A stretch of DNA of 64,000 nt from Clostridiales bacterium (lineage in GTDB: Bacteria; Bacillota; Clostridia; Christensenellales; Aristaeellaceae), in contig SVHA01000003.1 in assembly GCA_015056085.1 (NCBI GenBank), positions 124,001 through 188,000 of the forward strand, given 5' to 3'. The translations under genes were made by a program, and so were the position numbers. The first letter of the stretch is position 1. Every line of letters begins with the position of its first letter. Below the pieces are notes generated by a model. It saw only the letters and a program-made list of their open reading frames with translations. It did no database searches and was not told where the DNA came from. This document shows, in pieces, positions 1 through 7,961 of the stretch.

Positions 1-1
1 G

Positions 2-40
2 GCCAGCGCCCCCACCTCCTCCCCTGAGCAGAAGAAGTAA
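2..40 (+). CDS. C-terminal tail of a gene cut by the window edge
   Basis: An open frame enters from the left edge and ends at TAA, encoding a short Ala/Pro/Ser-rich tail that finishes in EQKK. It is followed by a GC-rich hairpin. Thirteen codons are too few to name a family, and the frame choice itself rests only on the position of the stop before the hairpin. Confidence 0.3.
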   Translation, partial: ASAPTSSPEQKK

Positions 41-55
41 TGCCTGAGGGTCTGC

Positions 56-79
56 GCAGCGCCTCCCCGGAGGCGCTGC
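56..79 (+). terminator. GC-rich hairpin after the edge gene
   Basis: Perfect 11-bp stem with a two-base loop (arms GCAGCGCCTCC and GGAGGCGCTGC). There is no T-run, so intrinsic termination is uncertain; it may only protect a 3' end. Confidence 0.35.
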
Positions 80-129
80 CGCCCCCGCATATCCCCTGAC
101 CGCTCCCTACCCGAAAGGAGGTGGCTCCT

Positions 130-609
130 ATGGAAGAACTTCTGGAAATGATCCCGGCAATAGCGGTTGCCGCCGTTGCCATCATCGGCTCTATCCGCAA
201 GGCAATGAAAAATCCCCCGAAGAAGGATGATGCACCCGATCTTTCCTTCCCCTGGGCAAAGGCAGATTCCAAGGCGGCCCCTCAGTCCGCCCCCAAGGCA
301 TCGGCCGCACCGGCAGCACCGGTAAAGCGCCCTCCCCAGCCCATGACGCCTATGCAGCCCACCATTCACCCCCATGTGGCGCCCGAGTGTGAAACTCACG
401 ACGCCCCGGGCAGTCTGGGCGTCGCCTCGCTGGAAGGCAAGGATCCCTGCCACGAGCAGCAGCTTGCCCCCGGCAAGCAGCCCCGCCCCGACTTTGACGA
501 TCCGCAAACCGAAGTGCCCGGTCTGACCTTTGACTGGACCGGCGAGAACATGGTCAAGGCCGTGGTGCTGCAGGAGGTGCTTCAGCGCCCCGCACAGCGG
601 CACAGATAA
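130..609 (+). CDS. Small membrane-anchored Pro/Ala-rich protein, unknown function
   Basis: A 159-residue protein of no family I recognise. One hydrophobic segment (about residues 5-22, rich in Ala, Ile and Val) is followed by basic residues, then a long low-complexity Ala/Pro/Gln-rich region, suggesting an N-terminally anchored protein with a disordered tail. The ATG at 130 is preferred over the in-frame GTG at 121 because AAAGGAGG lies about 8 nt upstream of it and overlaps the GTG. It is followed by a terminator, so it looks monocistronic. The C-terminal third carries a short ordered-looking stretch (PGLTFDWTGENMVKAVVLQE) that may be a docking motif. Confidence 0.75.
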   Translation: MEELLEMIPAIAVAAVAIIGSIRKAMKNPPKKDDAPDLSFPWAKADSKAAPQSAPKASAAPAAPVKRPPQPMTPMQPTIHPHVAPECETHDAPGSLGVASLEGKDPCHEQQLAPGKQPRPDFDDPQTEVPGLTFDWTGENMVKAVVLQEVLQRPAQRHR

Positions 610-622
610 CCCGCTCCACTTT

Positions 623-651
623 GGGAGAAGCCGCTGCGCTTCTCCCCTTTT
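623..651 (+). terminator. Intrinsic terminator
   Basis: Stem GGGAGAAGC/GCTTCTCCC with a 6-nt loop followed by CTTTTCC, just after the stop codon at 609. Confidence 0.7.
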
Positions 652-687
652 CCGTTTCGCAATCATTCAAAGCAGGAGTACACGCAC

Positions 688-1446
688 ATGACTGAACCCA
701 TCAGGGTGCTGATTGCCGATGATGATGACGGCATGAGGCTGATTGAGAGAAAGATGATCCACATGGTTGAGGGCTTCCACCTCTGCGGCGAGGCTCGGGA
801 CGGGCTGGAGCTGCTGGAAATGGTGGCCCAGCATCATCCGCAGATCGTGTTTCTGGATGTGGAAATGCCCGGCAAGACGGGCGTGGAATGCGCCCGGGCC
901 ATTCAGGACACAGATCCGTCCATCATCCTGATTTTCGCCACCGCCCACGATCAATACATGGGCGACGCCTTTGAGGTGTACGCTTTCGATTATCTGGTCA
1001 AGCCTTTCAAGGTGGACAGGGTGGTGAAAACGCTGGAGCGTGCCCGTGATCGCCTCACCCGCCGCTCGCAGGAAGCGCCTCTGCCCACGCCGGCGAGGCC
1101 CTCGCCCCTGCCTGCCTCCGGGCGGCTGATGCTCCGCCACAAGGATGGCGTGTCCTTCCTGAACATGGAAGACATTCTGCTGGTGCAGCGGGAGGATCGC
1201 TCCACGGTGATTTACACCACTGGCGGCGGGCGATATGTGACGGCGGATTCCCTCACGGAAACGGAGGAGCGCCTCGACCCGCAGGTGTTTTTCCGCTGCC
1301 ACAAGAGTTACATCATCAATCTCAATCACATCTCCAACATCACCCCCTACGGCCGCTGGACATACATCGTGCAGCTCACCGGCACCACCCATGATGCGCT
1401 GATTACCCACGAGAAGTACGAAGAACTGGAGAAGATGTTCTCCTGA
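688..1446 (+). CDS. LytTR-family response regulator
   Basis: A 252-residue two-domain regulator. Residues 1-125 form a receiver domain: acidic cluster D11-D14, phosphoacceptor D57 in FLDVEMPG, T85, and K105 in LVKPF. After a Pro-rich linker (about 130-145) comes a LytTR DNA-binding domain ending in the typical FRCHKSYIINL and THEKYEEL segments. Family members (AgrA, LytR, VirR) control peptide signalling, cell-wall or virulence genes. No sensor kinase is encoded nearby, so its partner is elsewhere or it works as an orphan. The ATG follows an AGGAG 10 nt upstream. Its TGA stop runs directly into the first hairpin of the palindrome mosaic. Confidence 0.92.
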   Translation: MTEPIRVLIADDDDGMRLIERKMIHMVEGFHLCGEARDGLELLEMVAQHHPQIVFLDVEMPGKTGVECARAIQDTDPSIILIFATAHDQYMGDAFEVYAFDYLVKPFKVDRVVKTLERARDRLTRRSQEAPLPTPARPSPLPASGRLMLRHKDGVSFLNMEDILLVQREDRSTVIYTTGGGRYVTADSLTETEERLDPQVFFRCHKSYIINLNHISNITPYGRWTYIVQLTGTTHDALITHEKYEELEKMFS

Positions 1447-1567
1447 CCAGGGGGTGCCCCCTTGTGGGGCTCCGCCCCACACCCCGACCAAAGGGCTTTG
1501 CCCTTTGGAATCCCACCAGGGGCGCCGCCCCTGGACCCCGCAAGGGCCATTGGCCCTTGACCCATCA

Positions 1568-1597
1568 CCCCAAGCCCTGACGGGCTTGGGGGATTTT
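1568..1597 (+). terminator. Terminator formed by a mosaic module
   Basis: CCCCAAGCCC/GGGCTTGGGG stem with a 4-nt loop followed by GGATTTTTTG. It would terminate the LytTR transcript, showing how module (b) can serve as an intrinsic terminator. Confidence 0.7.
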
Positions 1598-2169
1598 TTG
1601 TTGGTAGAATTGTTTTCTGCTTGTTGTCTGTTGTGGAACAACCAGGGGGCTTTCCGGTCGCCCCCTGGACCCCTTCGGAGTCCCCTCCGTTGTTGCTTGT
1701 TCGAGCAATAATCAAAGGAAATACCCACATAGAAACAATCCCCCAAGCCCGTCAGGGCTTGGGGTGATGGATCAAGAGCCAAATAAGACTACTTGCATCC
1801 GAAGGTTTCCAAAGGGCGATCGGAAAGCCCTTTGGTCGCCCGTGAGGGCGAAACCCTCACCTCGCACAACAATATAGTTTGAAAGGGAAATCCTACAAAC
1901 GAATAATCCCCAAGCCTTTGGGCTTGGGGTGATGGGTCAAAGCAAAATAAGACTACTTGCATCCGAAGGTTTCCAAAGGGCGATCGGAAAGCCCTTTGGT
2001 CGCCCGTGAGGGCGAAACCCCACTTTTCAGACAAAATCTTGCCATTAAGGATAACTTGTGCAACGGCACAAAGAAAAGCCCCCTCCGGGAGGGGGCTCCG
2101 CCGTCAGGCGGTGGGGGAGCCTGCGGTGCTACGGGTATGACCTCTTGCAAGGGATAGCGCCTGATGTTT

Positions 2170-2195
2170 GTTCTTTCTCAAGCCTGAGAAAGAAC
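2170..2195. repeat. Perfect 11-bp inverted repeat
   Basis: GTTCTTTCTCA and TGAGAAAGAAC separated by AGCC, inside mosaic A. It differs from the GC-rich modules around it. Confidence 0.7.
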
Positions 2196-2204
2196 CAAAG
2201 AGGG

Positions 2205-2251
2205 CCAGAGGGGGTGTCTCAATTCATCCCACCCGGAGACACCCCCTCTGG
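2205..2251. repeat. Perfect 16-bp inverted repeat
   Basis: Arms at 2205-2220 and 2236-2251 (CCAGAGGGGGTGTCTC and its complement) with a 15-nt spacer. It is the longest perfect stem in mosaic A. Confidence 0.7.
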
Positions 2252-2818
2252 ACTCCCCCCTTTCCCCCGGTCTTGTGAGGGCTATTGGGTTGAATTACCC
2301 TCAAGCGCCTCGCGGGGGCGGCCCGTTTCGGGGTCGCTCCGATGGAGTCCGTGTGCGGCGACGGAGCGCCGCACGCCGGAACTGTTGTGGAGTAGCGGGT
2401 ACGAAGCGTGCTTCGGTTTGTTGCCGGAGCAAAGTCAACTTTCAGGAGATGGGACTCCGATGATAGTTGTCCGCGCAAAAAACAAGGGCAAATCTCCTCA
2501 CAAAAAATCCCCCAAGCCCTTGGGCTTGGGGTGAAGGGTCAAGGGTCGAATAAGACTACTTGCATCCGAAGGGGTCCAGGGGGCGATCGGAAAGCCCCCT
2601 GGTTCTTACACAAAAGACAAGATAGATAAAGAGTACTACTCCAAAATAAAACATCCCCCGAAGCCTTGGCTTCGGGGTAATGGGTCAAGGGGCAATGCCC
2701 CTTGCGGGGTGCAGGGGCGGCGCCCCTGCTGGGTTTCCAAAGGGCAAAGCCCTTTGGCGGGGGTGTCGGGGGCAGCGCCCCCGACCGGGGTGCAGGGGCG
2801 GCGCCCCGCATAAAGGGG

Positions 2819-3928
2819 TCAGGGGGTGTCACCCCCTGAAAGCGTGATCCAGCCGGTGGTTTCATCCGGCGCAGGAAGGGCAAAGGCGGTGTCAGCCTGC
2901 ACCTTGTCAAACACCCGCTGGGCCGCTTCGCCCTGCACCATGCGGGGCTGATAATCACTGTACGCCCCTTCGCCGGAAATATGCACAGGAATCAGCGTCA
3001 CCTGCTGGGACTGATACACCCCTTCCGGGGAAAAGGTCATCTTCACCCGCACAGCCAGCGCTTCCGGCTCCCGCACATTCCTGTTTCCGCCAAAGCAGAA
3101 GTTCCCCAGCGAATAACAGATCGTCCGCCCCTTGTACACCTCCACGCCCTGCACCACGTGAGGATGATGCATGATCACCAGATCCACCCCGGCGTCAATG
3201 GCGTCGTGGGCGAATTCTTCCTGCGGCGCATTGTGCTGGGGACGATACTCATACCCGGCGTGAAGGCACACCACTGCAGCGGAAAGCCCCTCCTCCGCCT
3301 TCATGCGGGCGATTTCAGCAGCCATCCAATCCCGATTCTGCTGATAATCCTCCTGCCAGAAGCCGAAAAACGCAATGCTGATGTTGCCTCTGCGCCACAT
3401 ATAGGCCTGCCCGTTGACGAAATACTCTACACCCGCCCGCTGAAGGGCACGCTGTGTTGATTGCAGGCCGGCCTGGCCGTAATCCCCGGAGTGATTGTTT
3501 CCCAGCGTCACGGCCTCGATATTCCCCAGTGTGAGAATGCGGGCCATATCCGCATCGCCCCGGAAGCAGTAATTCTTATCCTTTTTCATGCCCTGCGGGG
3601 AATCCGCCAGCACGCCTTCCAGATTCACAATCGTCAGGTCATCCGTGGAAAACAGCGGCTGCATTTCCCGGAAGAACCAGCCGTACCCCTCCCTTTGAGC
3701 CACCGAAAAGAAGGAGGACGCCTGATTGCGGGTATCTTCCTCGCTGCCTAAAGTCACATCTCCGGCAAAGGTGAGGGTGACTGTGCGGGGCGCCTGGGCA
3801 TCCGGCAGGAGGTTATCATACACCACGCCGTCTTCATCATCCACCACGCTGAAACTATCCTCTGCCTGAGCGGAAAACACCGTCAGCGCCAGCATCATCA
3901 GCAACAGCACCATGCGCCTGAGCAACAT
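2819..3928 (-). CDS. CapA-family secreted metallophosphatase-like protein
   Basis: A 369-residue protein with a signal peptide (hydrophobic residues 7-20, cleavage near SAQA) and a PGA_cap/CapA domain. Visible family motifs are FAGDVTLG (metal-binding Asp57), NLEGVL, GNNHSGDYG, HAGYEYR, MHHPHVVQG and SLGNFCFGG. CapA proteins have a calcineurin-like phosphoesterase fold and act in poly-gamma-glutamate or envelope metabolism outside the membrane; the substrate here is unknown. The start at 3928 is chosen because AAGGAGG sits 5 nt upstream; an ATG at 3949 lies upstream of that site. The last codons (GGDTP) and stop lie within a mosaic palindrome, so the C-terminus is repeat-derived. A second CapA gene lies at 44624. 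Confidence 0.88.
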   Translation of the reverse strand: MLLRRMVLLLMMLALTVFSAQAEDSFSVVDDEDGVVYDNLLPDAQAPRTVTLTFAGDVTLGSEEDTRNQASSFFSVAQREGYGWFFREMQPLFSTDDLTIVNLEGVLADSPQGMKKDKNYCFRGDADMARILTLGNIEAVTLGNNHSGDYGQAGLQSTQRALQRAGVEYFVNGQAYMWRRGNISIAFFGFWQEDYQQNRDWMAAEIARMKAEEGLSAAVVCLHAGYEYRPQHNAPQEEFAHDAIDAGVDLVIMHHPHVVQGVEVYKGRTICYSLGNFCFGGNRNVREPEALAVRVKMTFSPEGVYQSQQVTLIPVHISGEGAYSDYQPRMVQGEAAQRVFDKVQADTAFALPAPDETTGWITLSGGDTP

Positions 3929-3955
3929 CACCACCTCCTTTTCCATCAAACGAAT

Positions 3956-3991
3956 CAGGGGAGCCCTTCCATGCAGGAAACGGCTCCCCTG
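3956..3991 (-). terminator. Hairpin between iorB and the capA-like gene
   Basis: CAGGGGAGCC/GGCTCCCCTG stem, extended by TTCC/GGAA in the loop. It lies after the iorB stop and before the capA-like ribosome site. There is no clear T-run. Confidence 0.45.
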
Positions 3992-4008
3992 TTGATATTC
4001 TCAGCGGA

Positions 4009-4584
4009 TTATTCCTCGCCCCGGCCCAGCAGGAAAGCCTTCCTGTTCATCTCCAGGAATTTGGCGGGGACGCTTTGCTCAATGGCTTCCATCCACTTGT
4101 CCAGCGGGAAGTCAAAGTAGCGGGACAGGCGGCCCATCAGCACAATGTTCACCGCCTTGGCAGACCCGGCCTCCTCCGCCAGCGTCAGGGCGTCCAGCGC
4201 ATCCACCTGCAGCCCGGCAGCGGTCATCTTTTCCACCAGTTCGGCGGGGTACTCCGCTGCGCCGGTGATCACCGGCATGGGGTTGATCTGCTGCAGGTTG
4301 GTCACAATGCGTCCGCCGGAGCGGAGATATTCCGTCCAGCGGGCGGCTTCCAGCAGTTCAAAGGCCACGATGAAATCCGCCTCGCCCTTGTCAATCACCG
4401 GGGAATACACCTTGTCGCCAAAGCGCACATAGGTCACCACGCTGCCTCCGCGCTGGCTCATGCCGTGGACTTCCGACACCTTGATGTCATAGCCTCTGGT
4501 GAGCAGCAGCCGCCCCAGGAGTTTGGACGCCAGCAGGCTTCCCTGTCCACCCACGCCCACGATCATCACATTTTTCGTCTGCAT
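4009..4584 (-). CDS. iorB: Indolepyruvate:ferredoxin oxidoreductase, beta subunit
   Basis: A 191-residue 2-oxoacid oxidoreductase gamma-type domain, opening with NVMIVGVGGQGSLLASKLLG and containing GMSQRGGSV, both typical of IorB. With IorA it interconverts aryl pyruvates plus CoA with arylacetyl-CoA, CO2 and reduced ferredoxin in the cytoplasm. The ATG at 4584 is preferred to the GTG at 4590 because GGAGG lies 7 nt upstream of it. The gene starts 2 nt after the iorA stop, so the two are almost certainly co-translated. It is the last gene of the T-box-controlled operon. Confidence 0.93.
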   Translation of the reverse strand: MQTKNVMIVGVGGQGSLLASKLLGRLLLTRGYDIKVSEVHGMSQRGGSVVTYVRFGDKVYSPVIDKGEADFIVAFELLEAARWTEYLRSGGRIVTNLQQINPMPVITGAAEYPAELVEKMTAAGLQVDALDALTLAEEAGSAKAVNIVLMGRLSRYFDFPLDKWMEAIEQSVPAKFLEMNRKAFLLGRGEE

Positions 4585-4586
4585 AT

Positions 4587-6329
4587 TCACGCCTCCTCCT
4601 GCACCATGGCGTCAAACTTGCACAGCTGCTGGCACACCTTGCAGCCGGTGCACAGCGTCGCATCAATCTGCGCCTTGCCGCCCACCATGCTGATGGCGGG
4701 GCAGGCGATCTTCATGCACATCCGGCAGGAGCGGCACTTGTCGTTTTTCACCCGGAGGGGCTTGCCGTGGCGCACATATTTCAGCAGCGCACAGGGCCTG
4801 CGGGAGATGATCACGGAAGCCTCCGGCGCCGCCATTTCTTCCAGAATGGCAGTTTCGGTTTCCTTGAGATCGTAGGGATCCACCACCCGCACCCGGCGGA
4901 TGCCCACCGCACGGCACAGGGTTTCCAGATCGATCTTCGCCGCCGGATCGCCCTTGAGGTTCATGCCGGTGGTGGGATTCTGCTGATGGCCCGTCATGCC
5001 GGTGATGGAGTTGTCCACGATGATGACGGTGGCATGGGAATCATTGTAGGCCACGTTCACCAGGCCGGTGATGCCCGAATGCATGAAGGTGCTGTCGCCG
5101 ATGACCGCCACCGCCTTGCCGTCCGCAGCGCCCTTGAGGGCCTTGGTGAAGCCGTGCAGCCCGGACACGGACGCACCCATGCAGATGGTGGTGTCCAGCG
5201 CCGCCAGAGGCGGTACAGCGCCCAGGGTGTAGCAGCCGATGTCGCCCAGCGCCGTGATCTTGTTCTTCGCCAGTGTGTAGAACAGACCCCGGTGGGGGCA
5301 GCCGGCGCACATCACCGGCGGGCGGGCAGGGATGGCGTCCGCCAGGGCGACGCTCTCCACGGGCTTGTCTTCATGGAGGCACGCAGCCACCAGATTCTGG
5401 CTGAATTCATCCTCGCAGGGGAAGATCGCCTTGCCCGTCACCTTCACGCCCAGATGGTCGCAGTGGGTTTCGATGAAAGCGTCCAGTTCCTCCACCACCA
5501 CTACTTCCTCCACGGAAGCGGCAAAGTCAAGGATTTTCTTTTCAGGCAGCGGCCAGATCATGCCCAGTTTCAGCACGGGATACTTATCTCCGCACACTTC
5601 CTTGACGTACTGGTACGCCGTGGAGGAGGTGATGATGCCCCTGGAGTGGTCTCTGCCTTCTTCCACCCGGTTGATGGCGGCGGTTTCGGCGTATTCCACC
5701 AGCGCACGAGTGCGCTGCTCCACCACGGGATGGCGCTTTTTGGCGTTGCCGGGCATCATGATGTACTTCTGCGGATTCTTCTGATACTCCTTGGTCACTT
5801 CCACCCGGGGGGAGGTTTCCACCACGCTCTGGGAATGGGCGATGCGGGTGCACATCTTCAGCAGCACCGGCGTGTCGAACTGCTCGGAGAGCTCGTAGGC
5901 CAGTTTGGTGAAGGCCAGCGCCTCCGCAGAGTCGGACGGCTCCAGCATGGGCACCTTGGCGGCACGGGCATAGTGGCGGGAATCCTGCTCGTTCTGAGAC
6001 GAGTGCATTCCGGCGTCGTCAGCCACGCCGATGATCATGCCGGCGTTGACGCCCGTGTAGCCGATGGTGAACAGCGGGTCCGCCGCCACATTCAGGCCCA
6101 CGTGCTTCATGCCGCAGAAGGAGCGCTTGCCCGCCAGACAGGCGCCGAAAGCAGCCTCCATGGCGACTTTCTCATTGGGCGCCCATTCGGCGTAGACTTC
6201 GTCATACCGGGCCACAGCCTCGGTGATTTCCGTGCTGGGGGTGCCGGGATAACTGGACACAAAGTCGCATCCCGCTTCATACAGGCCACGGGCCACAGCC
6301 TCGTTGCCCAGCATCAGTTTCTTTTCCAT
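4587..6329 (-). CDS. iorA: Indolepyruvate:ferredoxin oxidoreductase, alpha subunit
   Basis: A 580-residue thiamine-diphosphate and iron-sulfur enzyme. The N-terminal pyrimidine-binding part has GNEAVARGLYEAG and SYPGTPSTEI; the TPP-binding part has CAGCPHRG, GDIGCYTLG and GDSTFMHSGITGL. The C-terminus holds two ferredoxin-type clusters (CRSCRMCMKIACP and CTGCKVCQQLC), about residues 525-575, the usual IorA layout and length. It acts on aryl pyruvates from Trp, Phe or Tyr. The reaction is reversible and in anaerobes that assimilate arylacetates it runs as reductive carboxylation. Start 6329 is preferred over 6335, which lies 1 nt from the GGAGG. Confidence 0.95.
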   Translation of the reverse strand: MEKKLMLGNEAVARGLYEAGCDFVSSYPGTPSTEITEAVARYDEVYAEWAPNEKVAMEAAFGACLAGKRSFCGMKHVGLNVAADPLFTIGYTGVNAGMIIGVADDAGMHSSQNEQDSRHYARAAKVPMLEPSDSAEALAFTKLAYELSEQFDTPVLLKMCTRIAHSQSVVETSPRVEVTKEYQKNPQKYIMMPGNAKKRHPVVEQRTRALVEYAETAAINRVEEGRDHSRGIITSSTAYQYVKEVCGDKYPVLKLGMIWPLPEKKILDFAASVEEVVVVEELDAFIETHCDHLGVKVTGKAIFPCEDEFSQNLVAACLHEDKPVESVALADAIPARPPVMCAGCPHRGLFYTLAKNKITALGDIGCYTLGAVPPLAALDTTICMGASVSGLHGFTKALKGAADGKAVAVIGDSTFMHSGITGLVNVAYNDSHATVIIVDNSITGMTGHQQNPTTGMNLKGDPAAKIDLETLCRAVGIRRVRVVDPYDLKETETAILEEMAAPEASVIISRRPCALLKYVRHGKPLRVKNDKCRSCRMCMKIACPAISMVGGKAQIDATLCTGCKVCQQLCKFDAMVQEEA

Positions 6330-6358
6330 GTTCATTCCTCCGGTGATTGGGGGTGAAA

Positions 6359-7912
6359 TCAGTTGGCTTTTTCGCCGATGGAATCCTTGACGGTGACCGT
6401 CACCTGCCGGTCATAGCAGGCAAAGATGGAATCCACGTGCAGGGCGTTCATGCGGGGGGTCATCAGGGACACAACGGGCACCAGAATCAGCCCGGCGATC
6501 ATGCACATGGCGCCAGCGTTGATGGGAGAGCGCAGCAGCGCCGGGAAAATCTGGGGAACGAGGATGTTGGCCAGCATGACCACGGTGGAGAAGATGAAAC
6601 TCGCCCACACCGCAGCGGGGGTGGTGCGCTTCCAGTACAGGCCGTAGAGGAAGGGCGCCAGGAAAGCACCGGCCAGCGCGCCCCAGCTCACGCCCATCAA
6701 TTGGGCGATGAAGGTGATGCTGGAGCGATACTGGACGATGGCCAGCACCACGCTGATGAGGATGAACACCACCACCAGCGCCCGCATCACGATCAGCTGC
6801 TGCTTTTCCTTCATGTCCTTGACGATGGTGCCCTTGATGAAGTCCAGCGTCAGGGTGGAACTGGAGGTCAGCACCAGAGAGGACAGGGTGGACATGGACG
6901 CAGACAGCACCAGAATGACCACCACGGCAATCAGGAAGGGAGAAAGATGGGACAGCATCGCGGGGATGATGGCGTCGTAGCCCTGGGTGGCCACATCCAC
7001 CTCAGCGCTGTACAGCCGGCCAAAGCCGCCCAGGAAGTAGCAGCCGCCCGCCACCACCAGCGCAAACACAGTGGAAATGACGGTACCCTTGTTGATGGCC
7101 TGCTCGCTCTTGATGGCGTAGAACTTCTGCACCATCTGGGGCAGACCCCAGGTGCCCAGAGAGGTCAGGATGACCACGCCCAGCAGGTTGATGGGATCAG
7201 GGCCGAAGAAGGAGGTGAAAGCGCCGGACATTTCCACGGCGGGGTCTTCCACGTGAGACAGGGTGGTGATGGCTTCCATGAAGCCGCCGTTATTGTTCAG
7301 CACCGCAGCGATGACCGCCACAATGCCCACCAGCATCACCAGGCCCTGCACAAAGTCGTTCATGGCCGTGGCCATGTAGCCGCCGGCGATAACGTAGATG
7401 CCCGTCAAAACAGCCATGACCACCACGCACACGGAGTAGTCGATATCAAAGGCCATGGCGAACAGGCGGGACAGGCCGTTGTACAGAGACGCAGTGTAGG
7501 GAATCAGGAAAATGAAGATGATGGCAGAGGCCGCCAGTTTCAGGGGGCGGCTCAGATAGCGCTTGCCGAAGAATTCCGGCATGGTGGCACTATTCAGATG
7601 CTGGGTCATGACGCGGGTGCGCCGTCCCAGCACCACCCATGCCAGCAGGGAGCCCAGGAAGGCATTGCCGATGCCGGCCCAGGTGGCCGCCAGGCCGTAC
7701 TTCCAGCCAAACTGGCCTGCATAGCCCACAAACACCACCGCAGAGAAATAGGACGTACCATAGGCGAAGGCGGTGAGCCAGGGGCCCACATTGCGGTTGC
7801 CCAGCACAAAGCCGTTTACGTCCGTGGCATGGCGGCGGCAGTGCCAGCCGATCAGCAGCATGGAACCAAAGAATACCAGCAGCATGCCAATTTTCAGCAT
7901 CATATCAAACAT
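6359..7912 (-). CDS. Sodium:solute symporter (SSS family)
   Basis: A 517-residue protein with about 13 hydrophobic segments and SSS hallmarks such as GNRNVGPWLTAFAYGTSYFSA near the N-terminus and YVIAGGYMATAMNDFVQG near residue 160. It should be a Na+-coupled importer in the plasma membrane. Phenylacetate and acetate permeases (PaaL, ActP) belong to this family, so with a CoA ligase upstream and iorAB downstream I infer an aryl-acid substrate; that is inference from context. The start follows AAAGGAG. The gaps to the ligase (49 nt) and to iorA (29 nt) fit one operon. Confidence 0.9.
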   Translation of the reverse strand: MFDMMLKIGMLLVFFGSMLLIGWHCRRHATDVNGFVLGNRNVGPWLTAFAYGTSYFSAVVFVGYAGQFGWKYGLAATWAGIGNAFLGSLLAWVVLGRRTRVMTQHLNSATMPEFFGKRYLSRPLKLAASAIIFIFLIPYTASLYNGLSRLFAMAFDIDYSVCVVVMAVLTGIYVIAGGYMATAMNDFVQGLVMLVGIVAVIAAVLNNNGGFMEAITTLSHVEDPAVEMSGAFTSFFGPDPINLLGVVILTSLGTWGLPQMVQKFYAIKSEQAINKGTVISTVFALVVAGGCYFLGGFGRLYSAEVDVATQGYDAIIPAMLSHLSPFLIAVVVILVLSASMSTLSSLVLTSSSTLTLDFIKGTIVKDMKEKQQLIVMRALVVVFILISVVLAIVQYRSSITFIAQLMGVSWGALAGAFLAPFLYGLYWKRTTPAAVWASFIFSTVVMLANILVPQIFPALLRSPINAGAMCMIAGLILVPVVSLMTPRMNALHVDSIFACYDRQVTVTVKDSIGEKAN

Positions 7913-7961
7913 CGCTGTTTGCTCCTTTCGTTGGGGAGTGTTTTGTCATGGAGGCGTTGCC

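Larger units (their letters stand above)
1444..2838. repeat. Palindrome mosaic A between convergent genes
   Basis: About 1.4 kb with no credible gene. It is built from recurring palindromic modules: (a) short hairpins with GGGC/GCCC cores, for example CCAAAGGGC/GCCCTTTGG at 1488-1508 and CCAGGGGC/GCCCCTGG at 1516-1534; (b) a CCCCAAGCC/GGCTTGGGG stem joined to TTGACCCATCA at 1568, 1741, 1908, 2509 and 2656; (c) a longer hairpin with a GATCGGAAA-type loop at about 1800-1836, 1963-2000 and 2572-2602; (d) a GGGGGCTCCGCCG module near 2074. The right part is largely the reverse complement of the left in module order. The array starts inside the stop codon of the LytTR gene and ends inside the last codons of the CapA gene. 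Several short open frames across it are repeat by-products. Confidence 0.85.

Noticed and set aside
1447-2838. Several 60-160 codon frames within mosaic A
   Set aside because: They translate the repeat modules (strings of Pro, Gly, Arg and Leu), recur in both mosaics and lack ribosome sites.
1444-2838. Mosaic A as a CRISPR array
   Set aside because: Repeats vary in length and orientation, spacers are not of uniform size, and no cas gene is present.
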